Source: Agelaius tricolor (Eukaryota > Chordata > Aves > Passeriformes > Icteridae). Taken from it: a DNA stretch of 64,000 nucleotides. The notes beneath the pieces are model-generated. The model saw only the letters and a list, made by a program, of their open reading frames with translations. It searched no databases and was not told where the DNA came from. Position numbers and translations under genes: made by a program. The DNA lies in contig JALJCS010000015.1 in the NCBI GenBank assembly GCA_023055355.1, positions 10,657,501 through 10,721,500 of the forward strand. Direction: 5' to 3'. Positions 25,352-34,369 of the stretch are shown piece by piece (position 1 is the first letter of the stretch; each line of letters begins with the position of its first letter).

Positions 25352-25457
25352 CGGCCGGACAGCTGGACACGGGCCGGACAGCCGGACACGGGCCGGACAG
25401 CCGGACACGGGCCGGACAGCCGGACACGGGCCGGACAGCCGGACACGGGCCGGACAC
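25352..25457. repeat. 19-bp GC-rich tandem repeat, about 5.5 copies
   Basis: The unit gggccggacagccggacac is perfectly repeated four times at 25371-25446, preceded by a variant copy with one C-to-T change (CTGGACAC) and followed by an 11-base partial copy. Each unit contains two ccggaca half-units, so the array itself derives from an older shorter repeat. No frame through it gains a stop, which creates the arginine/proline-rich open frames on both strands. The array is CpG-rich and likely length-variable. Confidence 0.93.
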
Positions 25458-25880
25458 CGCGCCCCGCCTGCCCAGCTCCAGCAGCAGCGGCCCCGGTGCA
25501 CATCAGCCTGCAGAGCGACACCCACGACATCCAGCCAGGCGCGATTGCTCCAGGAGAAAGTTTTCTCCAGCTCCTGAATCTATGTGAACGCACGTTACTT
25601 CTCTCTCTGAAAGTGAGCATTGTATTTCAGCAAAGTTTATCTCTTCCTTTTGCAAAAAACAGGATTTAACGCAAGTTCAGGCTTCATGCAGCACCCTTCT
25701 TTTCCCCAGCATCTCATACAGTGCCTCACAAAAGGCCCCAGAGGTTGGACAAACATAGCACCAGGAAAAACACAGCGTGAAAGGGATCTTTATGTGCATG
25801 TGTGAGGGCCCAGTGCTAATAGCTCAATGTGCTATTGACACATCACAGTGCAAACAGCTAAGTCTTTTTTCAAAATAGCG

Positions 25881-25887
25881 TGAGTCA
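25881..25887. promoter_or_regulatory. AP-1 site between the two CpG islands
   Basis: TGAGTCA, a perfect AP-1 core, lies in the AT-rich gap between the promoter island and the intronic island, within the first kilobase of TOX3 intron 1. A single 7-base match is weak evidence alone; its position within the promoter domain makes it worth listing. Confidence 0.25.
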
Positions 25888-26648
25888 CAGTGTCATTCTC
25901 AACTTTGGGTAATTTGTGGTAAATCATCCCCGTATTATTAAAACATATTTCTGTAAATGAAGGTAAGACACTGGGAAATGACTATTGCTTCTAGGGTTTA
26001 CTCCAAACACTGCACATGCCGCAGAGGTGTGAATAGACAGAAGTGGTACTGCAACTTCTGTGACAGCCCTCGCCAAAGCGGAGCGCTAGTTACCCTCCTG
26101 TACCAGCAGCTGATGCACTTTTGGATAATCCTCCCGTTTGGATAATCCTCTAGTTAGGAACTGGCCATAACAGAGCCGCGCTGAGCCGAGAGAACAGAGC
26201 AAAGGGAGGCTCCGTGCTCTCCTCTCAGGGCCGTCCGAGCCCACCGCGCTCTGCCCGACCCGCCGGGAGCCGCCGCGGCTCCGCCCGGGGAAAGTTCGGC
26301 AAGTCCCGACCCCAGCGCGAACGCTGCGCGCTCGGGACGCGCCTTTGTTCGCCGGCCACGGGGAGCAGCATCGCCCCCCCGAGCTCCTCCCGGCTGTCTG
26401 CCGCTCGCACCCCTCCGAACCGCCCAAGCACCGGCCTGAGAGCAGGCTCCCCGGGGCGAGCCCCGCGGCAGCAGGAGCCGTCCGGCCCCGCCGACCACAA
26501 CTTTCCGGGGCTGGGCATCCCCCGGCCCCGCGGAGAGCGGCGGGCGCACCGCCCCGGGCTCCGCGCATCCCCCAGCCCCGAGCCTCCCCCCGCCCCGACG
26601 GAGCCCCGGGCAGCAGCACGAGGAATTAACACCCGCGGGAATAATCAC

Positions 26649-26750
26649 CTTGTTGTAGTTGTAGTAACCCAAACACTGGGCAAAGTCCAGGTTGGAGGGG
26701 TCTCCGGGGAGCGCGCTGCCCGCCGCAGCCGGGTAAAATCTTACATCCAT
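26649..26750 (-). CDS. TOX3: TOX3 coding exon 1 (partial CDS; protein N-terminus)
   Basis: TOX3 is a nuclear HMG-box protein of the TOX family that acts with CREB/CBP/CITED1-type partners in neurons and epithelia. Read on the minus strand, this exon gives 34 residues: it begins [11 protein letters not shown], continues SALPGDPSN and ends [21 protein letters not shown] is the shared TOX/TOX3 N-terminus, and AAAG, the [12 protein letters not shown] block and the final lysine fit TOX3 rather than TOX. From memory of human TOX3, the SALPG stretch is a five-residue insertion. The exon ends AACAAG before GTGATT (donor GT at 26648-26647), phase 0, where the human protein continues with an FGNNNNY-type exon 2. 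The start ATG (A at 26750) has a strong Kozak context (A at -3, G at +4). There is no closer ATG upstream in frame; the in-frame codon at 26768 is GTG. The HMG box lies in later exons outside the window. The identity is secure; the precise mRNA 5' end is not visible. Confidence 0.93.
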
Positions 26751-27095
26751 GCTGGAGATTTGGTCCACTTGGAGAGACCGCCGGGAGGTTTGTTTAATAG
26801 ATCCACCTTCAAGTGCCTTCCCCGGAGTAGGGGCACGGGCGAACCGCCGAGGGAGCGGAGCTGCGGGGCGCCGAGCCTGCCCGAGAGCGGGGACCGGGGG
26901 GCGGCGGGGACAGCGGGGGAAGAGGCGGCGGAAAAGTGCAGGTAAACAAGGAGGAGAAGAGAGGAGGATGAGAGGAGAGGTGGGCAGCGGACCCCAGGTG
27001 GATGCCCGTCCACCTCGGCGGGAGGAGGGGAGGGGAGGGAAGGAGGGAGGGCAGGGGAGAGGGAAGGAGGGAGGGAGGGCTGTTGTTTTTTAAAA
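26751..27095 (-). promoter_or_regulatory. TOX3: TOX3 5' UTR and proximal promoter region
   Basis: This GC-rich sequence lies immediately upstream of the TOX3 start codon on the minus strand. The reading frame stays open for at least the nearest 80 bases upstream, so the start was chosen by homology and Kozak context. A TTTTAAAA motif at 27088-27095 could serve as a TATA-like element, which would place a transcription start near 27060 and give a 5' UTR of roughly 300 bases. That is inference; CpG-island promoters usually have dispersed starts. The stretch also contains CACTTGA and CCAAGTGG, NKX-like motifs on the minus strand just above the ATG. Confidence 0.6.
27018..27079 (+). repeat. polypurine G-quadruplex-capable tract in the TOX3 promoter
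   Basis: The plus strand is almost pure G and A here, with repeated G3-G4 runs separated by one to five bases, including five such runs within 27027-27051 and three regularly spaced GGG runs in 27069-27079. This meets the usual intramolecular G-quadruplex pattern, and the polypurine/polypyrimidine asymmetry could also allow triplex DNA. It lies at or just downstream of the likely TOX3 start region, with the G-rich strand acting as template for TOX3. Folding is inferred. Confidence 0.7.
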
Positions 27096-27339
27096 GCTCA
27101 GTGCCAAGCCACGGGCTTTGCCTCCGCATTCAGGAGCAGCTGCCGTACACAAAGGAGCCACGCGCCCGGCGCGGACGGACTGACGGACGGACCGGCCGCC
27201 CGACAAAGGCGGGGGGACCGTCACCGCCGGCGGAGCGGGGCACGGCGGGGCCGCGGCCGCCCCGCGCTGCCGGGGAGGGGGCGGCTACCCCGGGCTCGGT
27301 GCAACAGGGCTGCGCTGGGCGGGCGCGCTGCGGGGCCAA

Positions 27340-27483
27340 GTGCCGAGCGAGCGGCGCCGCGCTGGCAGCGCTCCCGGGCCCGCGCCCCTCCCCGCCCCGC
27401 CCGCCGCCGCTCCCCCCGCCCGGGCCGGAGCGGGGCCGGCAGCGGCCCTGCCCATGGCTGTCCTCGCTCCCGGAAGGTTCCAG
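27340..27483 (+). ncRNA. candidate first exon of a divergent (antisense-direction) transcript
   Basis: At 27481-27489 the plus strand reads CAG|GTGAGTAAC, a perfect consensus 5' splice site, at the edge of the TOX3 promoter island and pointing away from TOX3. A T16 run follows at 27521-27536. Just upstream, at 27454, is an ATG in a near-perfect Kozak setting (CTGCCCATGG) opening a short frame MAVLAPGRFQ that runs exactly to the donor. Divergent lncRNAs with an early strong donor are common at CpG-island promoters of developmental regulators. The left boundary is arbitrary because the start site cannot be seen. No homology supports a protein, so this is an inferred transcript only. Confidence 0.33.
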
Positions 27484-29840
27484 GTGAGTAACTTTCACCG
27501 CTTCCACCAGTTTTCCGCCCTTTTTTTTTTTTTTTTGGATAATGCACTTTATCGATTCACACCGCTGCCTTGCTGCGTCAGGTTGGTAGCAGAAGAAACG
27601 AGGTTTTTCTAACGTGCTGTCAGGAGCAAGACTTTAAACCACAGTAGCCTGCCTCGCTTACAGAATCCTCCTCACACTCTCAAAGTCTCCGGGTGATGAG
27701 TCAAAGCAACCCGCTAATAACCCAAATTTGTTTTGTCAGTCGTAGGCACAGCCCAGCCTGTATCTGCTCCCTTGCACGGAGCTTTGCTGATCTGAAAATC
27801 TGTTCCACAACTTTTGGAGAAAACATTAAAGCAGACAGGGCCAGCTAACCTTACAACCTGAGCCCTGCAGACAAGGTGCAAGGAAGAGGAATGGAAACAC
27901 GCCCTGGAGTCAAGGCTCCAGTGACAGGGAGAGGATTAGAGGATTGCCTTTTGGGTCCAGGGTGGATTCCTGGGCAGTTCTCATGCTGCTGAAAGTACGC
28001 CCCAGATGGAGATTCCTCCATTCAGCTGCAAAATAGCAATGCTAACATAAGTATACAAGGTTTAACTGTGCAACAGCAGCAAGACCTTCTCTGAAGGACA
28101 GACATCCTCGGGCCCATGCTCAGTCCCACTTCTAATGCCTGCTTCAGGAGCTTAGTGCCCCATACTTCATCTCCAGCCATGATTCTTCACTGTCTAAAAA
28201 CATTGGGGAGAAACTGTAAAACAGTCAACAGCTACATCATGTAGAAAGGAACATCTTCCCAACTCCATTCCTAGAAATCTTACGTTCAATATTTGTGGTG
28301 GCACAAGTAGCTCCTGGTTGCATAGGACATGCCAGATCACCCTTATTCAGGGTATTGGTTCTGAAGTATCACACTTTGAAGCAAACATCTCTAGCATGGT
28401 ATTTTGTACTAAGAGCAGAATTAAACATAACACAGATACGTATTTGTATTTCCATAGAGTATTCAGAATTTAACTTTCTAGAAATCTGTGTATGAATGAC
28501 TGGGTAAATGCCTCGATAGCAAAGATAACAGGCATACACTGTCACATACCTAATCCAATTTCTTATTCATTATGGCAACTGTTTTTAACCGAAGGCAAAA
28601 GACTGCAAAACGTACTCTGTTACCAGGAGAGGAATGGTTAAGGCACAGACAGCACAGAATATTCACACAGGCACACCCCATATCAGTGGCAAAAAATTAC
28701 TTATGCTCCTGAGAGAAACAAATTGTTCAGAAAAAGGCAATGAAACTGTTTCAGACTGCAACATCACATCAGAGCATTCCTCCAACACAGTGATGGAAAA
28801 GTGGTAGTGTACAGGCACAGTAAACATCTTTCAATTGAGGCTGAAAGTAAAAGTAGAATTCTACCCAAGTGCACGTTACATTCAACAGATTCTTAGGTAT
28901 AGGAACAAGTTCTGGACTGCTCTGCTATATGAACACTGCTGTTTCCCACTGTCTAGCTCTGGGTCTCTGCACTTCTCATGAAATCTGAAAGCATATTTCC
29001 ACTGAACTCGGAGGAAGATCACATGAGTGAGGAATGAACAGCAAGTGATTCCAAGGCTGGCTTTGGTCCTGCTGCCGCACTGCAAGGAGGCACTGCAGGG
29101 CTGCAGAGCTGTGATCCACGGCCCTGGGCACTGCCTGGCAGCACAGCCCCGCTCACCTGTGCTGTCCCCAGGCTGGCTGCAGGTGGGAGGCACTGCAGGT
29201 GCTCCAGCAGCTGCTGCCACTGGTTAGGAGACTTGGGGTCAGCACGTGAGCAAATAATGGTGATGTAAATAGCAATGATTTTAAGTATTCTGCTGTTTGC
29301 AACACAGTTCCTTCTGAAAGTAATACCCACAACAGTAATACCTCAAAATACTCTGTTTTGACATCACTGGCTCTGAAATTTAATGTAAATTGGAACAGAC
29401 TCAGTCAGCATTAAAAAAAAAAAAGTAATTTAAAAAAAGCCTTAAGCTAGGCAAAACACCCCCAAAGTATTATTTAGTGAAAAGTTTTGAAATACTCTCT
29501 GTTAATACTATCATGAAAATAAAGCAGAACTTCAGTATTTTCAACAGTAAAGGACTTACCATTCCTGAGTACAAGCTACTTTTGTGACTTCTACCTAATG
29601 CCCAAAGTAAGTCTTTTGCAGAACTAGTATGACTGCAGTGAAATGAATTAGTGATCTAAAGAAAAGAAGAGAAACTGGCATATATATGCTAATTTATTTT
29701 TCTTTTTAAATAAAATATTATGGTTTATGTGATACTATACCAGAGAGAATTGTACTAAAAAAGAAACTAAAGAATTAGGCAAGTGTGTGTTTTTCTTTCT
29801 CAACACCTCTTCAATGCAGTATATTAAATAAGTAAACTTG
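27484..29840. other. TOX3 upstream flank, proximal part
   Basis: Composition returns from CpG-rich to AT-rich just beyond the promoter island. There is a T16 run at 27521-27536 and TGAGTCA near 27697. A consensus-like minus-strand donor (CACAG|GTGAGC) is present at about 29158, too isolated to call an exon. I searched for an upstream alternative TOX3 first exon and saw none. Confidence 0.5.
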
Positions 29841-29844
29841 AGTA

Positions 29845-29935
29845 ATCTCTGCTATACTTTTAATGCATATTCATGACGTCATTACATGGTTTTTATTACA
29901 ATGCATTTAAATGCATTTATCTCAGGAGTACCTTA
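29845..29935. promoter_or_regulatory. candidate enhancer: CRE plus 16-bp palindrome
   Basis: A full CRE, TGACGTCA (29874-29881), sits in TAATGCATATTCATGACGTC, with CATTACATGG following and a perfect 16-base palindrome ATGCATTTAAATGCAT at 29901-29916. The motif density (octamer-like ATGCAT, homeodomain-like ATTA, CRE) in non-repetitive DNA 3.1 kb upstream of the TOX3 start codon makes it the best proximal enhancer candidate. Evidence is motif-based only. Confidence 0.38.
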
Positions 29936-30090
29936 AAGATGAAAAGTGAGCCAAAGTATTTATAAGCTTCTGTACATGATGCTTGAAAGGAGTCCAACAA
30001 ATTCTTCTCTCAAGCCATTCTCTTAAAGGTCCTTTGGTAAAACTATGGCTTTGAAAGTCCACTTTTATCTTTTTTTTTTTTTTCTTTCAG

Positions 30091-30123
30091 AGTAGATGGA
30101 GAATGAAGTATTTGCAATTTTAA
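30091..30123 (+). other. candidate 33-nt micro-exon flanked by strong splice signals
   Basis: On the plus strand a long pyrimidine run ending TTTCTTTCAG (to 30090) forms a strong 3' splice site. Thirty-three bases later the sequence is TTTTAA|GTAAGT, a good donor (GT at 30124-30125). If joined to the candidate donor at 27483, the short frame there would continue through this segment and meet a TAA precisely at its end. The donor lacks the preferred G at -1, and such acceptor/donor pairs occur by chance, so this is only a lead for the second exon of the divergent transcript. Confidence 0.2.
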
Positions 30124-30861
30124 GTAAGTATTCTTTTTTTCCCTGCTGGTTTAATAAAAGCAGGTATCTATCTACAGTAAGTGGAGTACTCCAGTAATTT
30201 CCCTGCTCCTGGGCAGCCTCAATTTCAAAGAAACTTTTCAAAAAGCCTTGTTTCATAAAGGTTTGAATGTATGCCTACTGATGCCAACAATTATGATTCA
30301 GGAACCAACACACAAATGGTGACTCTGTTCCATCTTCAGCTATACTTTCTTCTGACTCATCATCACAATTCAATTTTAAAAGCCATTAAGAACACTCAAA
30401 CTGCTTTTCTAATGTAAGAACAGAAATTGTATTGAGTGAATCAGTCATATAGAGACTTGAAAGTGTGCCTGCACAAATTCTCACTGCTGCCCAGAAACCT
30501 TTCAACTTGCACAGGTAAATATGAATGTTCCAAGCCTGGCTGATTCCCACACAAGCCTTGCAACCCTTTTTTTTATTTTTTTTCCCATGCCAGGCCAAAC
30601 TTTGCATCCTTAGAGCCTTTGCAAACCCTGTGTCAGTTCAGCAACATGGAAATATTATCTGAGGCTCAGTAGGAAAGGCACTGGAAGATTTACTCCAGCA
30701 AACCACAGGGTCAGGAAGGAGCCTCAGAGGTGAGAGTGAACAGAGCAGATCTCTCAACACCCAAATTCTCAGGCAGGCAGCCAGGTCCTCCCCAAGCACC
30801 ACACCTCAGCAGCCCCCCTGTCTCTGACCACACAGTTCCCTCCTGCTGACAAAGCATGGGA

Positions 30862-30925
30862 GGGGCAGGAAAATGAAGGAGAAGGGATGGAAGGGCAGGA
30901 AAGAAGTGAGGGAGAAGGGATGGAA
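30862..30925. repeat. imperfect tandem duplication of about 32 bp, purine-rich
   Basis: Two copies of a GGGCAGGAAA...GGAGAAGGGATGGAA unit (30862-30892 and 30893-30925) lie head to tail, differing by a few substitutions and a two-base length change. The region is polypurine on the plus strand. Confidence 0.85.
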
Positions 30926-31544
30926 GGAGCCAAGGCTGGAGTGAAGCTCTCTGCTCCAGTTTTACAATGCAGAGCCAACATTACAAAGAGCTGACATTCA
31001 CTTGCACCTCTGCCTTCTCCACAGACTTAGGGGAAAGTAGATGGATTTACCCTGGGCAGTGCATGGGAAAAACCCCCAAATTCTCAGGAGGTTCAATAAC
31101 AGCTTTTACCCACAAACTTTAGAACTCTTAAGTAGAATAAATTTGAAATTTGGCAAATTTTAAAGCATCCAGATGAAGTAAGGCACTTTACAAACTTCTT
31201 TTAACTCTTCAAACTTTAACCTATCCAGACACAACAAGGTACTTACCGGAAATTTTTGGTTCAGCTTTAAGAAGAGGAAGGAAGAAGAAAGAAGGAGAAA
31301 GCTAAATATTCATCCTATGACCCACTATTCCTCCAGTCTCCTACACTGTCTTTTGGCTTCTGTAAGAACTGGGAGGAACAAGAGGAAAGGGAAGAACAGG
31401 ACATCTCTGGTGTCTCCTGTTAAGACTGACTTAGCTCCTTTCCCCCAGAGCACGTGTGGAGGATGGAAGGGCACAAAACAAAAAGGGTAGAATACAGAAG
31501 GAGAAAAGAAGGAGCACCAAGCAGGTCTGATTTAGAAAAGAGTC

Positions 31545-31620
31545 TAAAGCCTCCTGAAATCAATAGAAAGTCCCTTTAATTGACTGCAATGAGTTTTGAA
31601 TGAGACCTATATTCTACTTA
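31545..31620 (+). repeat. possible ancient amniote interspersed repeat
   Basis: CTGAAATCAATAGAAAGTCC and CTTTAATTGACTGCAATGAG with TTTTGAATGAGACCTATATTC fit, in order, the pattern TGAAATCAATGGAAAGACTCCCATTGACTTCAATGGGCTTTGGATCAGGCCCTA of a turtle/archosaur repeat. Diverged but ordered over about 60 bases. Confidence 0.42.
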
Positions 31621-31624
31621 TCAA

Positions 31625-34280
31625 GTACAGCTGCTGAGAATCAATGATATTTTGATTAACCCTTCAAAGCAACAACTACACCACTAACTTCTGGCTAAGA
31701 AAAAGTACAATTAATAGCATATTAATTCATTAGAATTTATGCCAGTGAAGCCCCCTTCTCATCAGGTGGTAGAGTCAGATGGCATTTAGAAGCAATCACA
31801 CATGCATGAATATCCTGTATAAGTGAGGCAATAAAGAAAATACTTTTGTTACTAACATTAAGTCAGATCAAATATTCATTGATATCTACATCTCTTAGCA
31901 AGTATCTCAAGCAGAGATCAATAAACACTTATTAGTCACTGACTATGTTTCCTGCAGTAAAGGAGGGAATTTCAGCCAACAGATCAGAGAAGCCAAACAA
32001 CTGAGGGAGCTGGAGTTTAGTGCTTGCCTGCCAGATGATCACTTACCTTCTCATTGTCCCAGTTGCCACATCTAGAGTACTGCAGATCCAAGGATTATTT
32101 TAAAACTATAGTTATTCCTTTAAAATACAAATCATTATTTCAAAATACAAGTATAGATTGTTGCAAGGAGGGGAAAAAAAATCACAACTGCAAGTTTTTG
32201 GGTTGTGAAAATTCTTTCAGGCCCAAATCAGGAAATACATTACTTTGTGAAACTGGGAATAAAATATAATTATTAAATTTTTCAAAGATTTACATGTGCC
32301 TCTTTGATGCTTCTGTGGGTTGCTGAGGTCTCTTACCTTACCTGAAGTATTTTACCACCTCAAATCACATACAATATTTCAATTCTACCAGAAAACCAGA
32401 TATTTGAGTTGTTTAGAGAGCAGAGACAACCATCAATACTGTTGAACTATGTTACAGCAAAAAGGTTTCTGCTGCTTTAAAGAAAGTATTCCATAACCTT
32501 CCAAAATAACCTGTGTGTAATGGACAATATAGAATTACTTTTTGGCCGAGGGAACATCCTGTTGCTATTGACTGCAGTGTTACAGTATCCTCACATACTA
32601 GTACACAGTTATTGTGGGATAAAGACCATGTTGAAAAACAAACTGATTGCAGCACTGAAAACAGTAAAGGAACTGTCCAGTAATATGAAAATTCACTTCT
32701 TTAGGAGAACAATGACTGGAACACTGTCACTTCTAGATTGGCATTAAAAACTAAAAGTTTTAACTGAAACTAAGAAATTAATGCAGTATATTCCTTTCTT
32801 CCAGGGATGTTATTTTAAAGCAAGACAGGAAAACTGGGTTAGAGATGGTGCTGTGTATGGTTATATATACATATATACACACACATAGATATATATAATT
32901 ACATGTACATATATATAATTTGTATCATCTGTTGATATAAAGCTGTGTGGTATGTTTCTGGTTTTCTCCTCCAGCTCTCTCCACATTCATACATTTGTTG
33001 AATTCAAACTGCTGTTGAATTTAAACTGCTGGAACTATTATGAGGGGGAAAAAAAGCCACTGGCATCTACATTTTACAGGGAATTTACAAGGACCATGTC
33101 TACAGAAAGAAAAATATGCTCACCATAAACAATCCAAATTCTTCTCTAAGTTTCTCTGTGAGTCTAGAGGAATGTGATAGGCAGAAACTTTCATTTTACA
33201 GTAGAACCAAATCTAATTACTGAAAGAAATATTTTAATAAAAAGTCTTAGTGAGATATACTGAAGAGTTTTTCCAGGTGAGAAAGGTTACATTTAATCCT
33301 TGTATCTGCAACAAATTCACTCATGCATGTTTCTCAGTTTTCATTTCATCCAATGTTCTTTTAGGCAATGGTTTGAAATATCCACATACGACCTCTGATA
33401 TATTTCAGGTGCACACATTGCAATATACAGCGCCCAGAGAACGATGTGGGGATGTTTCTGGAGTGATCAATGAAAGGTCTTTCTGGCATTCTGTGAGTTT
33501 AATTCAGCAATGCCCATCTCAAGGGCATACTCACCCTGGAGAGCTGCCTGGGGGCAAGGTGAGCAGCAGTGCCTTCCCCAGGGCTGGGCAGGTGGCTCTG
33601 TCCATCCTCAGTGACCACAATGCACATCCTATGTTGGTGGCCGTGGAAGGGATGGGCTCTTGGTCATCTCCTGGAAACCAATGAAGGACTTGATGAGCCA
33701 CAGCCAAGGTACAAGGTAAAAGCAGTGTGTAGTTTGACAGTCATGCCTTAAAAACAAAATGAATCATTTAAAAATGCTGCTGTCATCGTGTCCCTTTCAA
33801 ATGTTACAGTGACTTACCATGGTATTAATGTCAAACTATCTACCAGCACAGGTTAGAGGATTAAATAATTAGTGACCAGTGCTAGGGAATGTGAAGATAT
33901 TAAAAAAAAAAATTAATAATGCTGTAGACATACTGCTTTATTTGGATAGATCAGATCCATACAATAAGTGGGAGTAGTCTTCCAAAGGACCCATTAGTTA
34001 TCCTTTAGGTCTTCTAATTAATGATGTAGTCTTCTGAGAGCATATTAATAACTCTGATATTAATAGCAGCATAATTCTAGCTGAGGATTAAAAAAATGAA
34101 GCACTATTTTATAAGCACTTGTACAAAAGAGTTTGGGACTTAGTAATAGACACATGACACATACATAAATTCATCAGACTGGAAATTAAGGAACAGATTT
34201 CTGAAGGTGTGATTAGGGCCTGCAATAACATCTCTAAATGAACTGCTATACTTTCATTCAGGACTTATGTCCACTTATAG
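31625..34280. other. upstream noncoding DNA
   Basis: AT-rich DNA containing a TA/CA microsatellite and otherwise no recognisable element. A plus-strand frame of 144 codons (33250-33684) has no domain, no coding context and crosses compositionally mixed DNA; I treat it as chance. Confidence 0.5.
32861..32920. repeat. TA/CA compound microsatellite
   Basis: Runs of TATA, ATACACACACA and ATATATA in succession. Simple sequence with no other signal. Confidence 0.85.
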
Positions 34281-34285
34281 AGTTG

Positions 34286-34364
34286 AGGGGTTTTTTGGTT
34301 TTTGTTTTGTTTGGTTTTTGGGGGGGGGTTGGTGGTGGTCCTGGTGGCTTTTTTTGGTTTTTTG
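34286..34364. repeat. T/G-rich low-complexity tract
   Basis: GGGGTTTTTTGGTTTTTG, a G9-10 run near 34320-34328, GGTGGTGG and further TTTTTTTGGTTTTTT units. It is the complement class of the A/C tracts elsewhere in the window. The short valine/glycine-rich frame through it is compositional. Confidence 0.8.
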
Positions 34365-34369
34365 TATGC

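Larger units (their letters stand above)
25170..25500. promoter_or_regulatory. secondary CpG island inside TOX3 intron 1
   Basis: A second block of high G+C and CpG lies about 1.2 kb into TOX3 intron 1, separated from the promoter island by an AT-rich gap (about 25560-26030). It contains a palindromic NRF1-type site and a 19-bp GC-rich tandem repeat. It could be an alternative promoter for either strand or part of an enlarged promoter CpG domain. I looked for the alternative human TOX3 N-terminal exon here on the minus strand and did not find it. Confidence 0.6.
1..26648 (-). other. TOX3: TOX3 intron 1 (5' part; continues beyond the left edge)
   Basis: Everything to the left of the exon 1 donor is read as TOX3 intron 1 because no sequence encoding the expected exon 2 block (FGNNNNY-type) is recognisable on the minus strand and TOX3 first introns are tens of kilobases long in other vertebrates. 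The DNA is AT-rich and CpG-poor apart from the secondary island near 25.3 kb. Short open frames are scattered through it with no recognisable protein domain, splice-framed structure or similarity. Itemised contents are repeats and candidate control motifs listed separately. Confidence 0.8.
26180..27483. promoter_or_regulatory. TOX3 promoter CpG island
   Basis: CpG density and G+C rise sharply here compared with the AT-rich flanks. The island spans TOX3 exon 1, its 5' UTR, the start of intron 1 and the upstream promoter. It contains consecutive GC boxes (CCCCGCCCCGCCC type) around 27387-27405, typical SP/KLF sites. TOX3 is read leftwards from it, and the right edge carries a strong rightward splice donor, so the island is a candidate bidirectional promoter. 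Many open frames of 60-240 codons cross it on both strands; they are explained by lack of stops in GC-rich DNA, not by protein coding. Confidence 0.88.

Noticed and set aside
25352..25457. CRISPR-like direct repeats
   Set aside because: There are no unique spacers; units are contiguous tandem copies in a vertebrate genome.
25074..25577. 167-codon plus-strand frame with repeated GPDSRTRAGQPDT-like units
   Set aside because: It is the translation of the 19-bp tandem repeat; minus-strand frames give equally long alternatives.
26154..26768. 204-codon minus-strand frame beginning before the TOX3 ATG
   Set aside because: Only its exon 1 part (26649-26750) is coding. After the splice donor it reads through GC-rich intron, and its first codon at 26768 is GTG, not ATG.
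26086..27547. Many other long frames on both strands of the promoter CpG island
   Set aside because: Arg/Pro/Gly/Ala-rich translations in mutually overlapping frames reflect GC-rich sequence with few stops; no domain is recognisable.
29150..29165. Minus-strand CACAG|GTGAGC donor as an upstream alternative TOX3 first exon
   Set aside because: The upstream sequence does not encode the known alternative N-terminus and the phase does not suit exon 2; isolated donors are frequent.
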